Of a stretch of DNA of 64,000 nucleotides, positions 1-9,200 are shown in pieces. The stretch is taken from assembly GCF_001667735.1 (NCBI RefSeq), contig NZ_LZJN01000130.1, forward strand, positions 50,999 to 114,998, given 5' to 3'. Position 1 is the stretch's first letter. Every line of letters starts with the position of its first letter. The DNA is from Mycobacterium sp. E183 (GTDB lineage: Bacteria > Actinomycetota > Actinomycetes > Mycobacteriales > Mycobacteriaceae). A program made the position numbers and the translations under genes. The notes under the pieces were generated by a model. It was not told the origin of the DNA. It saw only the letters and a program-made list of their open reading frames with translations, and made no database searches.

Positions 1-958
1 TGATCGCGGCTTGCGCCTTCTGCGGCAGGGTGTGCAGGATCTCGCGCACCCGCGCCTGGCGCCGGCCGACGGCCTTGCGCTCGGGCATCCCGGGGGACGC
101 GACGATCTGCGGCGGCACGCCCTCGATCTCCTCCACACCGCCGGCGTGCTGGCCGGCCTCGAGGGCGGCCTGCTCTTCGGCCATCGTCGCCTCGTCCTTT
201 TCCTCGGACATGCCGATCGGGCCGATGCGGCGGCCGTTGAGGAACTGCCGCACGACCGGCTCGTCGCTGGTCAGCAGCACCTCGCGGGGGCCGAACATGA
301 CCAGCTTGCGCCGGAAGAGCATGCCCATGTTGTCCGGCACGGTGCGGGCGATGTTGATGTTGTGCGTGACGATGAGGACGGTGGCGTCGATCTGGGCGTT
401 GATGTCGAGGATCAGCTGGCTCAGGTAGGCGGTGCGGACCGGGTCCAGACCGGAGTCGGGCTCGTCGCAGAGGATGATCTGCGGGTCCATCACCAGGGCG
501 CGGGCCAGGCTGGCGCGCTTGCGCATACCGCCGGAGATCTCGCCGGGGAACTTCTTCTCGTCGCCGCCGAGACCCACCATCTGCAGCTTCTCCATGACGA
601 TGTCACGGATCTCGCTTTCCTTCTTCTTGGTGTGCTCGCGCAGCGGGAAGGCGGCGTTGTCGAACAGGTTCATCGAACCGAACAGGGCACCGTCCTGGAA
701 CATGACGCCGAACAGCGTGCGGATCTCGTAGAGCTCCTTGGCCGAGCACTGCAGGATGTCGGTGCCGTCGATGACCACCGAGCCGCGCTCGGGACGCAGC
801 AGGCCGATCAGGGACTTCAGGAACACCGATTTGCCGGTACCGGACGGCCCCAGCAGCACGCTGACCTCCCCGGCGGGGATCTCCAGGGTCACGTCTTCCC
901 AAATTCTCGACGATCCGAAGGACTTGGTGAGGCCGTTCACCTCAATAGCGACACCCAT
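1..958 (-). CDS. mkl: Mce-associated ABC transporter ATPase Mkl (3' end outside window)
   Basis: ATPase predicted to energise Mce lipid/sterol import complexes at the inner membrane. Visible: Walker A GPSGTGKS (residues 37-44), signature ISGGM (141-145) and Walker B ILCDEPDS (162-169), followed by the conserved C-terminal extension typical of Mkl. About 319 residues are present; the M. tuberculosis orthologue (Rv0655) has about 359, so the C-terminus runs off the left edge. The ATG at 958 has a GAAGGA ribosome-binding site just upstream, and an in-frame stop lies a few codons further upstream, so a longer start is excluded. No mce genes are adjacent; one ATPase probably serves several Mce loci. 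Confidence 0.93.
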   Translation of the reverse strand, partial: MGVAIEVNGLTKSFGSSRIWEDVTLEIPAGEVSVLLGPSGTGKSVFLKSLIGLLRPERGSVVIDGTDILQCSAKELYEIRTLFGVMFQDGALFGSMNLFDNAAFPLREHTKKKESEIRDIVMEKLQMVGLGGDEKKFPGEISGGMRKRASLARALVMDPQIILCDEPDSGLDPVRTAYLSQLILDINAQIDATVLIVTHNINIARTVPDNMGMLFRRKLVMFGPREVLLTSDEPVVRQFLNGRRIGPIGMSEEKDEATMAEEQAALEAGQHAGGVEEIEGVPPQIVASPGMPERKAVGRRQARVREILHTLPQKAQAAI

Positions 959-1127
959 GGGAGATCCTTCCGTCGACGCTCATGCCCGCCACCTGCCCTT
1001 TTATGTGGCATGAGTCACTGTAGCGCACGCTTGCTGCACGGCATCAGGGTTGCAAGGCACAGCCGGGAAAAATTGGCTGACCTGAGATCCGGCCGTCGCC
1101 GGCGGCCGCCATCCTATTCGACGCGCG

Positions 1128-2618
1128 TTAGCCAGTGGGCGCCCAATTGCCGTGAAAGCCCATCGGCACCCGCTGCGGCAAATGCACGGTGGCCACGGAC
1201 TCGAGCGTCTGCGCGTCGAGCAACACCAGCTGGCCCTCGTCGCGGCCCCGGTGGTAGCCGTAGCCCATCAGAACGCCGTCGTCCTCGACTCGTCCCTTCT
1301 GGGAGCCGGGGTTGGGCACAAAGGACATCTCGCCGAGCAAAAGGTCGGGATCGAGCGCGGCGACCTCGCGGGCGCCGGTCTGGTAGTCGTGCTTGTACAG
1401 CGCGGCGGCGCCGCCGGCGAAGTAAGCCCCGACGGTGTAGCCGAAGCGGTGCGGGCCGCCCAGCATGTCCTCGTTGATCCGCGGAAATTCCTGCGGCTGA
1501 TCGTCGCGGCATTCGGTGGCCACCGCGCCGGTCGCCAGGTTGATCGTCCACCGGTCCAGCGTCGGCGGGGTCTCGCCGGGCCCGTGCCGGTCGCGGTCGA
1601 ACATCCGCGCGTATCGCACCACGTCGAGCACCAAAACCTCTGCGCCGTCCCGCATCTCGGAGTAGGCGTTGAGGGGGTGGTAGACGTAGCAGGGCTCGAT
1701 CTCGAACCAGCGGACGTCCGCGTTGCCGCCCTCGCGCGGCATGACCCCGATGCGCGCCGGGTAGCCGGGGTTCCAGGCGTACGGCATGCGGTCGGAGTGC
1801 TTCGGGTTCCGGTTCATCAGGGCGTTGATCGGGCTCGGCACCCGCACGCGCCCGATCAGCGACTGCATCGCCAGCCGGGCCGGCAGGCCGAGCCAGCGGG
1901 GCATGGTCTGCGGCAGCGCCTGCACCGGGTCGAAGGTCACCGGCAGGTCGTAGATGACGACGTACTTCTCGGTCAGTGAGAAGTCGTGCATCATCGGCGA
2001 CCCGGACACCTCGATGTCGACCGTGCGGCGGGCGCGGCCCCGGGTGTCGATCACCGAATACTGCACGGTGCGTCCGCGGGCGAACGAGTAAGAGACGGCG
2101 TGCAATTCGCCGGTGCGCGGGTCGCGGTGCGGATGGGCGGTGTAGCCGCCCGCCAGCGTGCCGTCGAAGTCGCAGGTGCCGACCGTGTCCAGCTCGTCGG
2201 TCAGCTCGTAGTTGGCCACCCCGCCCTCGACCAGCGCCAGGGTGCGCCCGGCGTGGGTCAAGACATTGGTGTTGGCGCCGAGCGAGAGCATGCCCGCCCG
2301 CGGGTCGAGCCGGCCCGGCGTCGCCTCGCCCAGGGCCGCGCACACCGACAGGCTGCGCACCCAGCGGTTGCGGTACCAGCGGGCACTGCCCCCGCTCAGC
2401 GCGACGCCGTGCACCATCCCGTCGCCGCTGAACCAGTGGTAGGTGGCCGGGTCGACCTCCTCGGCGGGGTTGGGACCGTTGCGCAGGTAGCGGCCGTCGA
2501 GGTGTTCGGGGATGCGTCCGGTGACCGGCAGGTCGGTCGCGGTCACCTCGGCGCCCACCGGCGCCAGCAGGCCCTCGAGGTACTGGTTCCGGGTTTCGGC
2601 GGTGTGCGCGACAGTCAT
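1128..2618 (-). CDS. carotenoid cleavage oxygenase (Rv0654-like)
   Basis: Member of the retinal pigment epithelium/carotenoid oxygenase family, non-haem Fe(II) enzymes that cleave carotenoids or apocarotenals. The 496-residue product carries the spaced histidines expected for the four-His iron site (for example in AHPHRD, MMHDFSL, YVYHPLNAY and the C-terminal MGFHGNW) and the usual full length; the M. tuberculosis orthologue is an active carotenoid oxygenase. The ATG at 2618 is chosen because AGGAG lies 8 nt upstream; the longer open frame to 2687 would run through the divergent promoter. It is transcribed away from a TetR gene, which probably controls it. Confidence 0.9.
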   Translation of the reverse strand: MTVAHTAETRNQYLEGLLAPVGAEVTATDLPVTGRIPEHLDGRYLRNGPNPAEEVDPATYHWFSGDGMVHGVALSGGSARWYRNRWVRSLSVCAALGEATPGRLDPRAGMLSLGANTNVLTHAGRTLALVEGGVANYELTDELDTVGTCDFDGTLAGGYTAHPHRDPRTGELHAVSYSFARGRTVQYSVIDTRGRARRTVDIEVSGSPMMHDFSLTEKYVVIYDLPVTFDPVQALPQTMPRWLGLPARLAMQSLIGRVRVPSPINALMNRNPKHSDRMPYAWNPGYPARIGVMPREGGNADVRWFEIEPCYVYHPLNAYSEMRDGAEVLVLDVVRYARMFDRDRHGPGETPPTLDRWTINLATGAVATECRDDQPQEFPRINEDMLGGPHRFGYTVGAYFAGGAAALYKHDYQTGAREVAALDPDLLLGEMSFVPNPGSQKGRVEDDGVLMGYGYHRGRDEGQLVLLDAQTLESVATVHLPQRVPMGFHGNWAPTG

Positions 2619-2630
2619 CGCTGAGCTCCT

Positions 2631-2654
2631 ATAACATTGATATGACGCTGTTAT
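2631..2654. promoter_or_regulatory. candidate TetR operator in the divergent promoter
   Basis: Perfect inverted repeat ATAACA-N12-TGTTAT, centred between the divergent starts of the carotenoid oxygenase (2618) and the TetR gene (2690). The AT-rich dyad stands out from the GC-rich surroundings and sits where both promoters should be. Inference: binding site for the adjacent TetR protein, regulating both genes. Confidence 0.55.
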
Positions 2655-2689
2655 TTCGACGCTACGCCGCGGATGGGAGGATGGCAACG

Positions 2690-3367
2690 ATGACTTCGGA
2701 ATTGACTCAAGGGCAGCGCGGCGTCCGCGACGAGATGCTGCGCGCCGCGGTCGGCCTGCTGCACGAGCACGGCCCGGACGCGCTGCAGACCCGCAAGGTC
2801 GCCGGCGAGGCCGGAACGTCGACGATGGCGGTGTACACCCACTTCGGCGGGATGCGCGGCCTGATCGCCGAGGTGGCCGAAGAGGGCTTGCGCCAGTTCG
2901 ACGCCGCGCTGGCGGTGCCCGCGACCGACGATCCGGTCGCCGACCTGTTCGTCATCGGTGCGGCCTACCGGCGCTACGCCATCAGGCACCCGCACATGTA
3001 TCGGCTGATGTTCGGCAGCACCAGCGCGCACGGCATCAACGCCCCCGCGGGCAACGTGTTGACGCTGACGGTCGACGAGATCGAGCAGGACGTGCCCGGC
3101 TTCGTGCACGTCGTCCGGGCGGTCCGCCGATCGATACTCGCCGGCCGCATCACCGCCTGCGCCCCGGACGACGACCCGACGATCGTCGCCACCGCGGCCC
3201 AGTTCTGGTCCCAGGTGCACGGCTTCGTGATGCTGGAGCTGGCCGGCTTCTACGGCGACGACGGCGCGGCCGTCGCGCCGGTGCTCATCTCGATGTTCAC
3301 CAATTTGCTTGTAGCACTGGGTGATTCCGCCGAGCGGATCGCCCTGTCGGTGCAGTCCACGCGCTGA
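2690..3367 (+). CDS. TetR/AcrR family transcriptional regulator (Rv0653c-like)
   Basis: A 225-residue repressor-type protein. The N-terminal helix-turn-helix (about residues 30-55, ending in the TSTMAVYTHFGGM recognition-helix region) is followed by an all-helical ligand-binding domain of the WHG/TetR_C_33 type. ATG at 2690 is preferred over ATG at 2681 because the GGGAGG site at 2675-2680 is 9 nt from 2690 but abuts 2681. It diverges from the carotenoid oxygenase across a 24-bp dyad, so the likely job is control of that gene and itself in response to a hydrophobic ligand; the ligand is unknown. Confidence 0.88.
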   Translation: MTSELTQGQRGVRDEMLRAAVGLLHEHGPDALQTRKVAGEAGTSTMAVYTHFGGMRGLIAEVAEEGLRQFDAALAVPATDDPVADLFVIGAAYRRYAIRHPHMYRLMFGSTSAHGINAPAGNVLTLTVDEIEQDVPGFVHVVRAVRRSILAGRITACAPDDDPTIVATAAQFWSQVHGFVMLELAGFYGDDGAAVAPVLISMFTNLLVALGDSAERIALSVQSTR

Positions 3368-3373
3368 GGACCA

Positions 3374-3413
3374 CGAAACCCCCGGGAGCCGCAGGGCGGT
3401 CCCGGGGGTTTCG
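3374..3413. terminator. bidirectional terminator between tetR and rplL
   Basis: Perfect 14-bp inverted repeat (CGAAACCCCCGGGA at 3374-3387 and its complement at 3400-3413) with a 12-nt loop, placed between the convergent stops of tetR and rplL. GC-rich hairpin with a short T run (A run on the other strand) at the outer stem; suited to end transcription from both sides. Confidence 0.75.
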
Positions 3414-3421
3414 GCGTGGAG

Positions 3422-3814
3422 CTACTTGACGGTGACGGTGGCGCCGGCGGCCTCGAGCTTGGTCTTGGCCTCGTCGGCGGCCTCCTTGGCGACCTTCTCC
3501 AGCAGCGGCTTGGGTGCGCCGTCGACCAGGTCCTTGGCCTCCTTGAGGCCCAGGCCGGAGACGATCTCGCGGACGACCTTGATGACGCCGATCTTCTTGT
3601 CGCCGGCGGCCTCGAGGATGACGTCGAACTCCGACTGCTCCTCGGCGGCCTCGGCGGGGGCGCCACCGGCGGCCGGGCCGGCCGCGGCGACGGCGACCGT
3701 GGCGGCCGCGGTGACCTCGAAGGTCTCCTCGAACTTCTTGACGAAGTCGGAGAGCTCCAACAGGGTCATTTCCTTGAAGGCGTCGAGCAGGTCGTCGGTG
3801 GACATTTTCGCCAT
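3422..3814 (-). CDS. rplL: 50S ribosomal protein L7/L12
   Basis: The 130-residue stalk protein of the large ribosomal subunit that recruits translational GTPases. N-terminal dimerisation helices (about 1-35), an Ala/Gly/Pro-rich flexible hinge (about 36-60) and the conserved C-terminal factor-binding domain ([29 protein letters not shown]) are all present at the standard length. It lies 43 nt downstream of rplJ, so the two are cotranscribed and governed by the L10 leader upstream. Transcription ends at the strong hairpin at 3374-3413. Confidence 0.98.
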   Translation of the reverse strand: MAKMSTDDLLDAFKEMTLLELSDFVKKFEETFEVTAAATVAVAAAGPAAGGAPAEAAEEQSEFDVILEAAGDKKIGVIKVVREIVSGLGLKEAKDLVDGAPKPLLEKVAKEAADEAKTKLEAAGATVTVK

Positions 3815-3857
3815 GGTGTGGGTCCTTCCTTGTGTTCCCAGGTTTGCGGGTTGGTTT

Positions 3858-4475
3858 TTATTCGGCTTCGGCCGGTGCCTCGGCCGTTTCGGCCGGTGCC
3901 TCGGGGGTTTCTTCTGCGGGCGCCGCCGGGGCTTCCGCGACCGGAGCGGCGGGCTCCGGCTCGGCGGGCTTCTTTTCCTGCAGGGCGGCCAACAGGCGGG
4001 CCATCTGCGAGGTCGGGGCGGCGAACAGGCCGGCCGCCTTGGCGAGGTTGCCCTTCATGGCGCCGGCCAGCTTGGCCAGCAGCACCTCGCGCGACTCGAG
4101 GTCGGCGATGCGCTCGACCTCGGCGACGGTCAGCGCGCGACCGTCCATGTAGCCGCCCTTGATGACCAGCGCCTTGTTGTCCTTGGCGAAGGTCTTGATG
4201 GCCTTGGCGGCGTCGACCGGCTCGCCGGTGACGAATGCGATCGCGGTCGGCCCGGCGAACAGCTCGTCGAGGCCTTCGACGCCCGCCTCGGACGCCGCCC
4301 GCTTGATCAGCGTGTTCTTGGCCACCGAGTAGGTGGCCGAGCCGCTGAGCGACCGGCGCAGCTCGGCCAGGTTCGCCACGGTCAACCCGCGGTACTCGGT
4401 GATCAGGGTCGCGGTCGCCTCCCTGAACTGCTCGGCGATGTCGGCAACGGCGGTGGCTTTGTCAGCCCTGGCCAT
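3858..4475 (-). CDS. rplJ: 50S ribosomal protein L10
   Basis: L10 anchors L7/L12 dimers to 23S rRNA and forms the base of the stalk. The 205-residue product has the conserved N-terminal RNA-binding part ([32 protein letters not shown]) and the C-terminal L7/L12-binding helix ([13 protein letters not shown]), followed by an Ala/Pro/Glu-rich low-complexity tail seen in mycobacterial L10. The ATG at 4475 is preceded by AGGAGG. It is the first gene of the rplJ-rplL operon and is preceded by a structured leader, the usual autoregulation site for the L10-L12 complex. Confidence 0.97.
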   Translation of the reverse strand: MARADKATAVADIAEQFREATATLITEYRGLTVANLAELRRSLSGSATYSVAKNTLIKRAASEAGVEGLDELFAGPTAIAFVTGEPVDAAKAIKTFAKDNKALVIKGGYMDGRALTVAEVERIADLESREVLLAKLAGAMKGNLAKAAGLFAAPTSQMARLLAALQEKKPAEPEPAAPVAEAPAAPAEETPEAPAETAEAPAEAE

Positions 4476-4625
4476 GCGTACCTCCTGAAGTGAAAGCCAT
4501 GCGACGTGTCGTCTGTGATCACCCGTGGAACGACGAACGCCCCGGCGCAGGATGCGGCCGGGGCGTGAACGCGCGCCGGCGCGGGCCGGCGCTGCTGCCT
4601 CGTCCTCCTGCGTGGGCCGCCGGGA
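4476..4625 (-). promoter_or_regulatory. L10 leader (autoregulatory 5' UTR of rplJ-rplL)
   Basis: The untranslated region upstream of rplJ holds a perfect 10-bp hairpin (ACGCCCCGGC at 4537-4546, GCCGGGGCGT at 4557-4566, 10-nt loop) and a second GC-rich palindromic stretch around 4570-4592. Position, GC-rich hairpins and downstream gene match the known bacterial L10 leader, to which the L10-L12 complex binds to repress its own operon. The 5' boundary is an estimate. Confidence 0.6.
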
Positions 4626-4733
4626 TGCTCCCGGACCTTCAACCGATTGCTCGGTGACCGACGGTCTTCGGTGGATCGGGCACCAGGATAGCCTGACCCG
4701 CCCCCGTCAGCCAAAACGGCGGCCGTCGTGCGG

Positions 4734-5642
4734 TCAGCGCAGGCCGGCCAGCCTGGCCGCGCCGACCAGGCCCGCCTCGCCGCCGAGTTCGGCGGACACC
4801 ACCCGCAGGCCGGCCAGGAAGTCCAGCCGGGCGTACTCGGCCAGCTTCTCCCGCAGGGGGTCGAAGAGCAGGCCACCGGAGTTGGCGACGCCTCCCCCGA
4901 TGACGACGAGATCCAGGTCGCAGACCGCGCCGACCGAGGCGATCATCGCCGCGAGCGCGGTGGCACCCCGGCGGAATGCCCGGCCCGCCAACGGATCCCC
5001 GGCCGCCGCCGCGGCGGCCAGGTCGCGGGCGCCGGCCGAGGGCGGGGCGGACCACCCGTTGGCCCGCGCCCAGCGCACCATGGACGGCCCGGACGCGATC
5101 GCCTCGACGCAGCCGCGCCCGCCGCACACGCAGGGCGGACCGCCGTCCTCCACCACCACGTGCCCGACGTGGCCGGCGTTGCCGGTGCGGCCGGTGTACG
5201 GGGTGCCGCCGAGCACCAGCCCGCCGCCCACCCCGGTGGACACCACCATGCCCAGCAGGAAGTCCGCGCCGCGGCCCGCGCCACGCCAGTGCTCGCCCAG
5301 CGCCATGCACAGGCCGTCGCCGCCGAGCCGCACGGGCACGCCCGGCACCGCGGCCGCGACGCGGTCGCGCAGCGGGAACCGTTGCCAGCCTTTGATGTTG
5401 ACGGGGCTGACGGTTCCGGCGCGCAGGTCGATGGGGCCGGCCGACCCGATGCCCACCGCGGCGACCGCACCGCCGGCCGCGCGCAGCGCGTCGGCGATCG
5501 CCGCATGGAGAGCGGCCCACACCTCCTCAGCCGCGCCGCCGCCCGGCGTGGGCCGGACGACGGTGTGCACCAGCGCGCCGTCGGGGTCGGCGAGGCCGGC
5601 GGCGATCTTGGTGCCGCCGATGTCCAGGCAGAGGGTGAGCAT
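4734..5642 (-). CDS. ROK family sugar kinase (Rv0650-like)
   Basis: Predicted ATP-dependent sugar kinase, glucokinase/N-acetylmannosamine-kinase type. The 302-residue protein starts with the phosphate-1 motif LDIGGTKIAAGL and contains the ROK zinc-binding signature CVCGGRGCVE. The ATG at 5642 is the natural start: the DIGGTK motif begins six residues in, and the preceding gene ends 5 nt upstream at 5648. It is the last gene of an apparent operon after the GH38 mannosidase and the SurA-like gene, which suggests a role in phosphorylating sugars released by the mannosidase; the exact substrate is not evident. Confidence 0.88.
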   Translation of the reverse strand: MLTLCLDIGGTKIAAGLADPDGALVHTVVRPTPGGGAAEEVWAALHAAIADALRAAGGAVAAVGIGSAGPIDLRAGTVSPVNIKGWQRFPLRDRVAAAVPGVPVRLGGDGLCMALGEHWRGAGRGADFLLGMVVSTGVGGGLVLGGTPYTGRTGNAGHVGHVVVEDGGPPCVCGGRGCVEAIASGPSMVRWARANGWSAPPSAGARDLAAAAAAGDPLAGRAFRRGATALAAMIASVGAVCDLDLVVIGGGVANSGGLLFDPLREKLAEYARLDFLAGLRVVSAELGGEAGLVGAARLAGLR

Positions 5643-5647
5643 CGCGA

Positions 5648-6256
5648 TCAGTGCCGGTGGGTGTTGTCGGGTTGGCGGGGGTCGCCGGGATGCTCGTAGC
5701 CGGGAGCGAGCCGCACCAGCGCGGCCCGCCGCGCGTCCAGCCACACCCGGAAGGCGCGGCGGCGCGCGGCGCCGAGCAGATGGCCGGCGATCGCCGACCG
5801 CACGTCGTCCAGCTGCGGCGTGGCCGGCGGCGACCGCCAGCCGTGCGAATCGCGGCCCGGCGCGGCGAACCGCAACGGGTTGCGGGCGTGGTAGGAGGCC
5901 ACCTCCTCGTCGGGGACCCGCACGGCGGCGGTGACGTCGGCGAACAGCGCCCGCGCGCGGGGGTCGGCCAGCACGGCGGCCGCGACGCTGCCGATCTCCA
6001 GCCGGGCCGTCGCGTCGGGCAGCAGCTCCTCCTCGCTCGGCGCGCCCCGCCCGCGCAGGCCGCGGGCCTCGACCTCGGCGGCGACGACCCGCTCGGTCAC
6101 GATCAGCTGGGTCAGCCAGCGCCGCAGTTGACGCCCCTCGGCGGTGCCGACGGCCGGCAGTGCGGCCGCGCCCCGCCGGGCGCGCAGCCGCGTTTCGGCG
6201 GCGTCGACCTCGTCGACCGGGACCGCAACACCGGCGACCGTCGCGACCTCGCTCAT
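5648..6256 (-). CDS. SurA/PPIase-N-like hypothetical protein (Rv0649 position, 'FabD2')
   Basis: A 202-residue soluble protein at the position of M. tuberculosis Rv0649, which is annotated there as malonyl-CoA:ACP transacylase FabD2. I see none of the transacylase hallmarks (no GxSxG nucleophile motif, no QGSQ-like N-terminus). Instead it opens with 'MSEVATVAGVAVPVDEVDAA', resembling the N-terminal helix-loop of SurA/parvulin-type chaperones, and is largely helical and Arg/Ala-rich. Its ATG overlaps the mannosidase stop (ATGA) and its stop lies 5 nt before the ROK kinase, so the three are translationally coupled. A chaperone-like role is inference from weak similarity. Confidence 0.8.
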   Translation of the reverse strand: MSEVATVAGVAVPVDEVDAAETRLRARRGAAALPAVGTAEGRQLRRWLTQLIVTERVVAAEVEARGLRGRGAPSEEELLPDATARLEIGSVAAAVLADPRARALFADVTAAVRVPDEEVASYHARNPLRFAAPGRDSHGWRSPPATPQLDDVRSAIAGHLLGAARRRAFRVWLDARRAALVRLAPGYEHPGDPRQPDNTHRH

Positions 6257-9200
6257 GTCACGGTCACCCTGATCGCCGGGGTGTAGACCAGCCGGCCGGC
6301 GCAGCCGACCCGAACCAGGGCCCACCACCGGCCCGGCTCCAGCCAGGGCGGCGGGGTCACCGAAAAACGGAGGCGGGCGCTGCCGCGGGCGGGCAGGACC
6401 GCGCCCGCCGCGGCGGGGCCCAGCCACTCCCAGGTTCCCCACGGGCTGATCAGATGAGCCTCGAGCGCGAGATCCGCCCCGGCGCGGCTGCCGACCGTGA
6501 CGGTCAGCGCCGCCGTGTCCCCGGCTGCCAACTCGACGTCGGCGGGCCCCTCGGCGAGGTAGATCAGCTCCCCCTCGTCGGTCGCGCCGACCTCGACGAG
6601 GCACACGTCCTCGACGGTCTGTCGCCACGCGGCCGGGGCCTCGTCGCCGGCGATGCGGAGCTGGGCCCTGACCGGGTAGCGCCCCGGGCGGGCGTGGGCG
6701 GGCACCGACACCGCCACGTCGGCCTCCCGGAAGTCGCCGCTGCGCAGCGTGAGGGGGAGTTCGTCGGGCTTGGCCGACCAGCCCTCCGGGCAGACCACGG
6801 TGACCGTGCCGGTCAGCGTGGCATCGCTGCAGTCGCTGACCGCGGTGAGCCGCAGCACGACCTCGCCGCCCGGCTCGGCGGGCGCCCGCACGGGATGCAG
6901 ATGCGCGACGGCCGGCAGCCCGCCCAGCGGCGCGGGGCCCCGGTTGTGCAGCCAATAGCGCGCGTACAACGGCTGGGCGGTTTCCGCGTGCGGGGCCAGC
7001 GCGACCGACGCCGCCGGCGCGCGCGGGGTATCGAAACGGGCCAGCACGGTGGCGACCTGGTAGCCGTGCAGGTCGAGCGGGCGGCCGTCGCGCGCGGTTT
7101 CGAGCAGGTCGGCCGGGCGGATGTCGGCGAGTTCGCCGACGTCGGAGCCGATCACCACGTCGGCCCGCTCCCCCGTCGTCTCCACCAGGCGCAGCGCCAC
7201 CGCGCGCGGATCGACCGGCCGGGCGCTGCCCGCCGTGAGCGGGTTGCCGGCCGCCTTCAGGGCGGCCAGCTGCACCCGGTCGGCGGGTTCGACGCGCAGC
7301 AGTGACCCGGCCGCGGGCGCCGCGCCGCCCGCCCCGCCCGCGGGGACGGCGAGCAGCGGGTGGCTGAACTGCGCGCTGCGGCTCGGGATTTCGGCACGCC
7401 GCCAGTCACCGTCGCCGCAGACCAGCGCGTAATCGAAGGCGTGCGTCCAGTGCTGGAGTTGGAAGTTCGAGCCGTCCGGGGCGGTGCGGCGTGGCTCGTC
7501 GATCCAGGTGCCCGACGGCCAGCCGGTGCAGGAGCGCATCAACGCGGTGTGCAGCGTGCCCTCGGAGTCGACGGCGAAGCTGGGGACGCCGCGATTGAGC
7601 AGGGCGACGGTGCGGTCGTCGAACTCGTCGGTGCCCGCCGGTGCCCGCTGGGTGACGACGATTTCGGCGTCGCGGAGGTCGTCGGCCACCGCCGCGATCG
7701 CGGCCGCCAGGCCCGGCTCGTCGCGGCCGGCGATCACCAGCACCGGCAGCGCCGCCGGCGCGCGCAGGTCGGCGCCGGGCACCCACACCTTCGCCAACGG
7801 CGCCGCGGCCGGCACCCAGACCGCGGCCCGGCCCGCCGTCGCCAACTGGCGGTCGAGCTCCTCGGCGTACACCGGATCGGCCTGCGCCAGCACCGTCTTG
7901 CTGAAGGCGTTGCGGGCCGGCCCGCCCAGCGCGATCCGCACGTCGGGCAGGTTCGAATCGACGTCGAGGTCGCCGTAGCGGGACTTGTCCGCGCCGCTGC
8001 AGGTGGCCGTCACCCCGGCGCGCACCAAGGCGACCATCAGCTCGCGCGCCAGCGGTCCCGACACCGCCTCGTCCGGCGTCACCACCTCGGCCACCGAGAT
8101 CGCCCGCACGGCCTGGCCGTGCGGCGGGCCCACCCGAACGCGCGCCGCCGACGACAGGCCGAACCAGCCGTAGGCCGGGTTGTCCAGCGTCCAGAGGTGC
8201 TGCGCGGTGTCCACCGAGCGGGCGCCGTCATGCAACAGGGCGAAGCCCCGCCCCACGACGGCGTCGCCCACCTCGCTGACCGGCGTGGCGCCGGGCACCG
8301 GGCAGGGCCAGCGCAGCCGCACCAGCCGGTCGGCCCCGGTGAACTGGTCGATAGTGGTGCGGCAGTCCACCCGCTCGACGCCGTGCCACAGGGTGATGGT
8401 CTGCGTGTAGCGCAGCAGCGCGCCGATCCGGCCGGTGACGACCAGCCGCTGCCCCAACGGGCCGCGGAAGGCCCGCGCCCGGGCCGGCGACTCCGACGAA
8501 CACACCACCGGCCCCTTCGGCAGTAGGTGCCACGGACCCTCGCCCTGCGTCGGGTGCGACGGGTATTCCTCGTAGACGGCCAGCTCGTTGCCCACCCGGC
8601 CGTCGGCGATCAGCTCCCGGCCGCCGTGGCTGAGGGAAACCACTCCCCCGCCACGCGCCGGGTCGACCTCGACGCGATAGCGCCCCTCGGCGATCGCCGC
8701 GCCGGGCACCTCCTCCCAGCCGGCCGGGCCGTCGCCGGGAACGAGCCGGTAGGCCCGCCAGCCCAGCGACGGCACGTCGCGCGCCAGCCAGCTGACCGTC
8801 CGGCCCTCGTCGCCGACGTGGGCGGGCAGCTCGCTGCCGTCGGTGTCGAGCACCCGCACCCCGGCCCCGAGTGGCGCGTCCAGCCGCGCGGTGACGATGT
8901 CGGTGCGCTGCCGGGACAACGGGTTCCACACCACGACGTCCCCGCCGAGCGCGCCGGACAGCAGCGCCAGCGCGGCGTCGCGGGTCGCGCGGCCCAGCTC
9001 CCACGCGTCGCGCCAGCCGGTCAGCAGGTCGAGGTACACCTGGTCGGACTCCGACCCGGTGATGGCGTCGTGGTGCGCCCCGTAGGCCAGCTGCACCCAC
9101 GCCTTGGCCAGGGCGGCCTGCGGGTACTCGGCGCCGGCCGTCAGCCCGGCGAACACGGCGAACCGCTCGGCTTCCAGGACGGCGTTCTCGGCGGCCCGGT

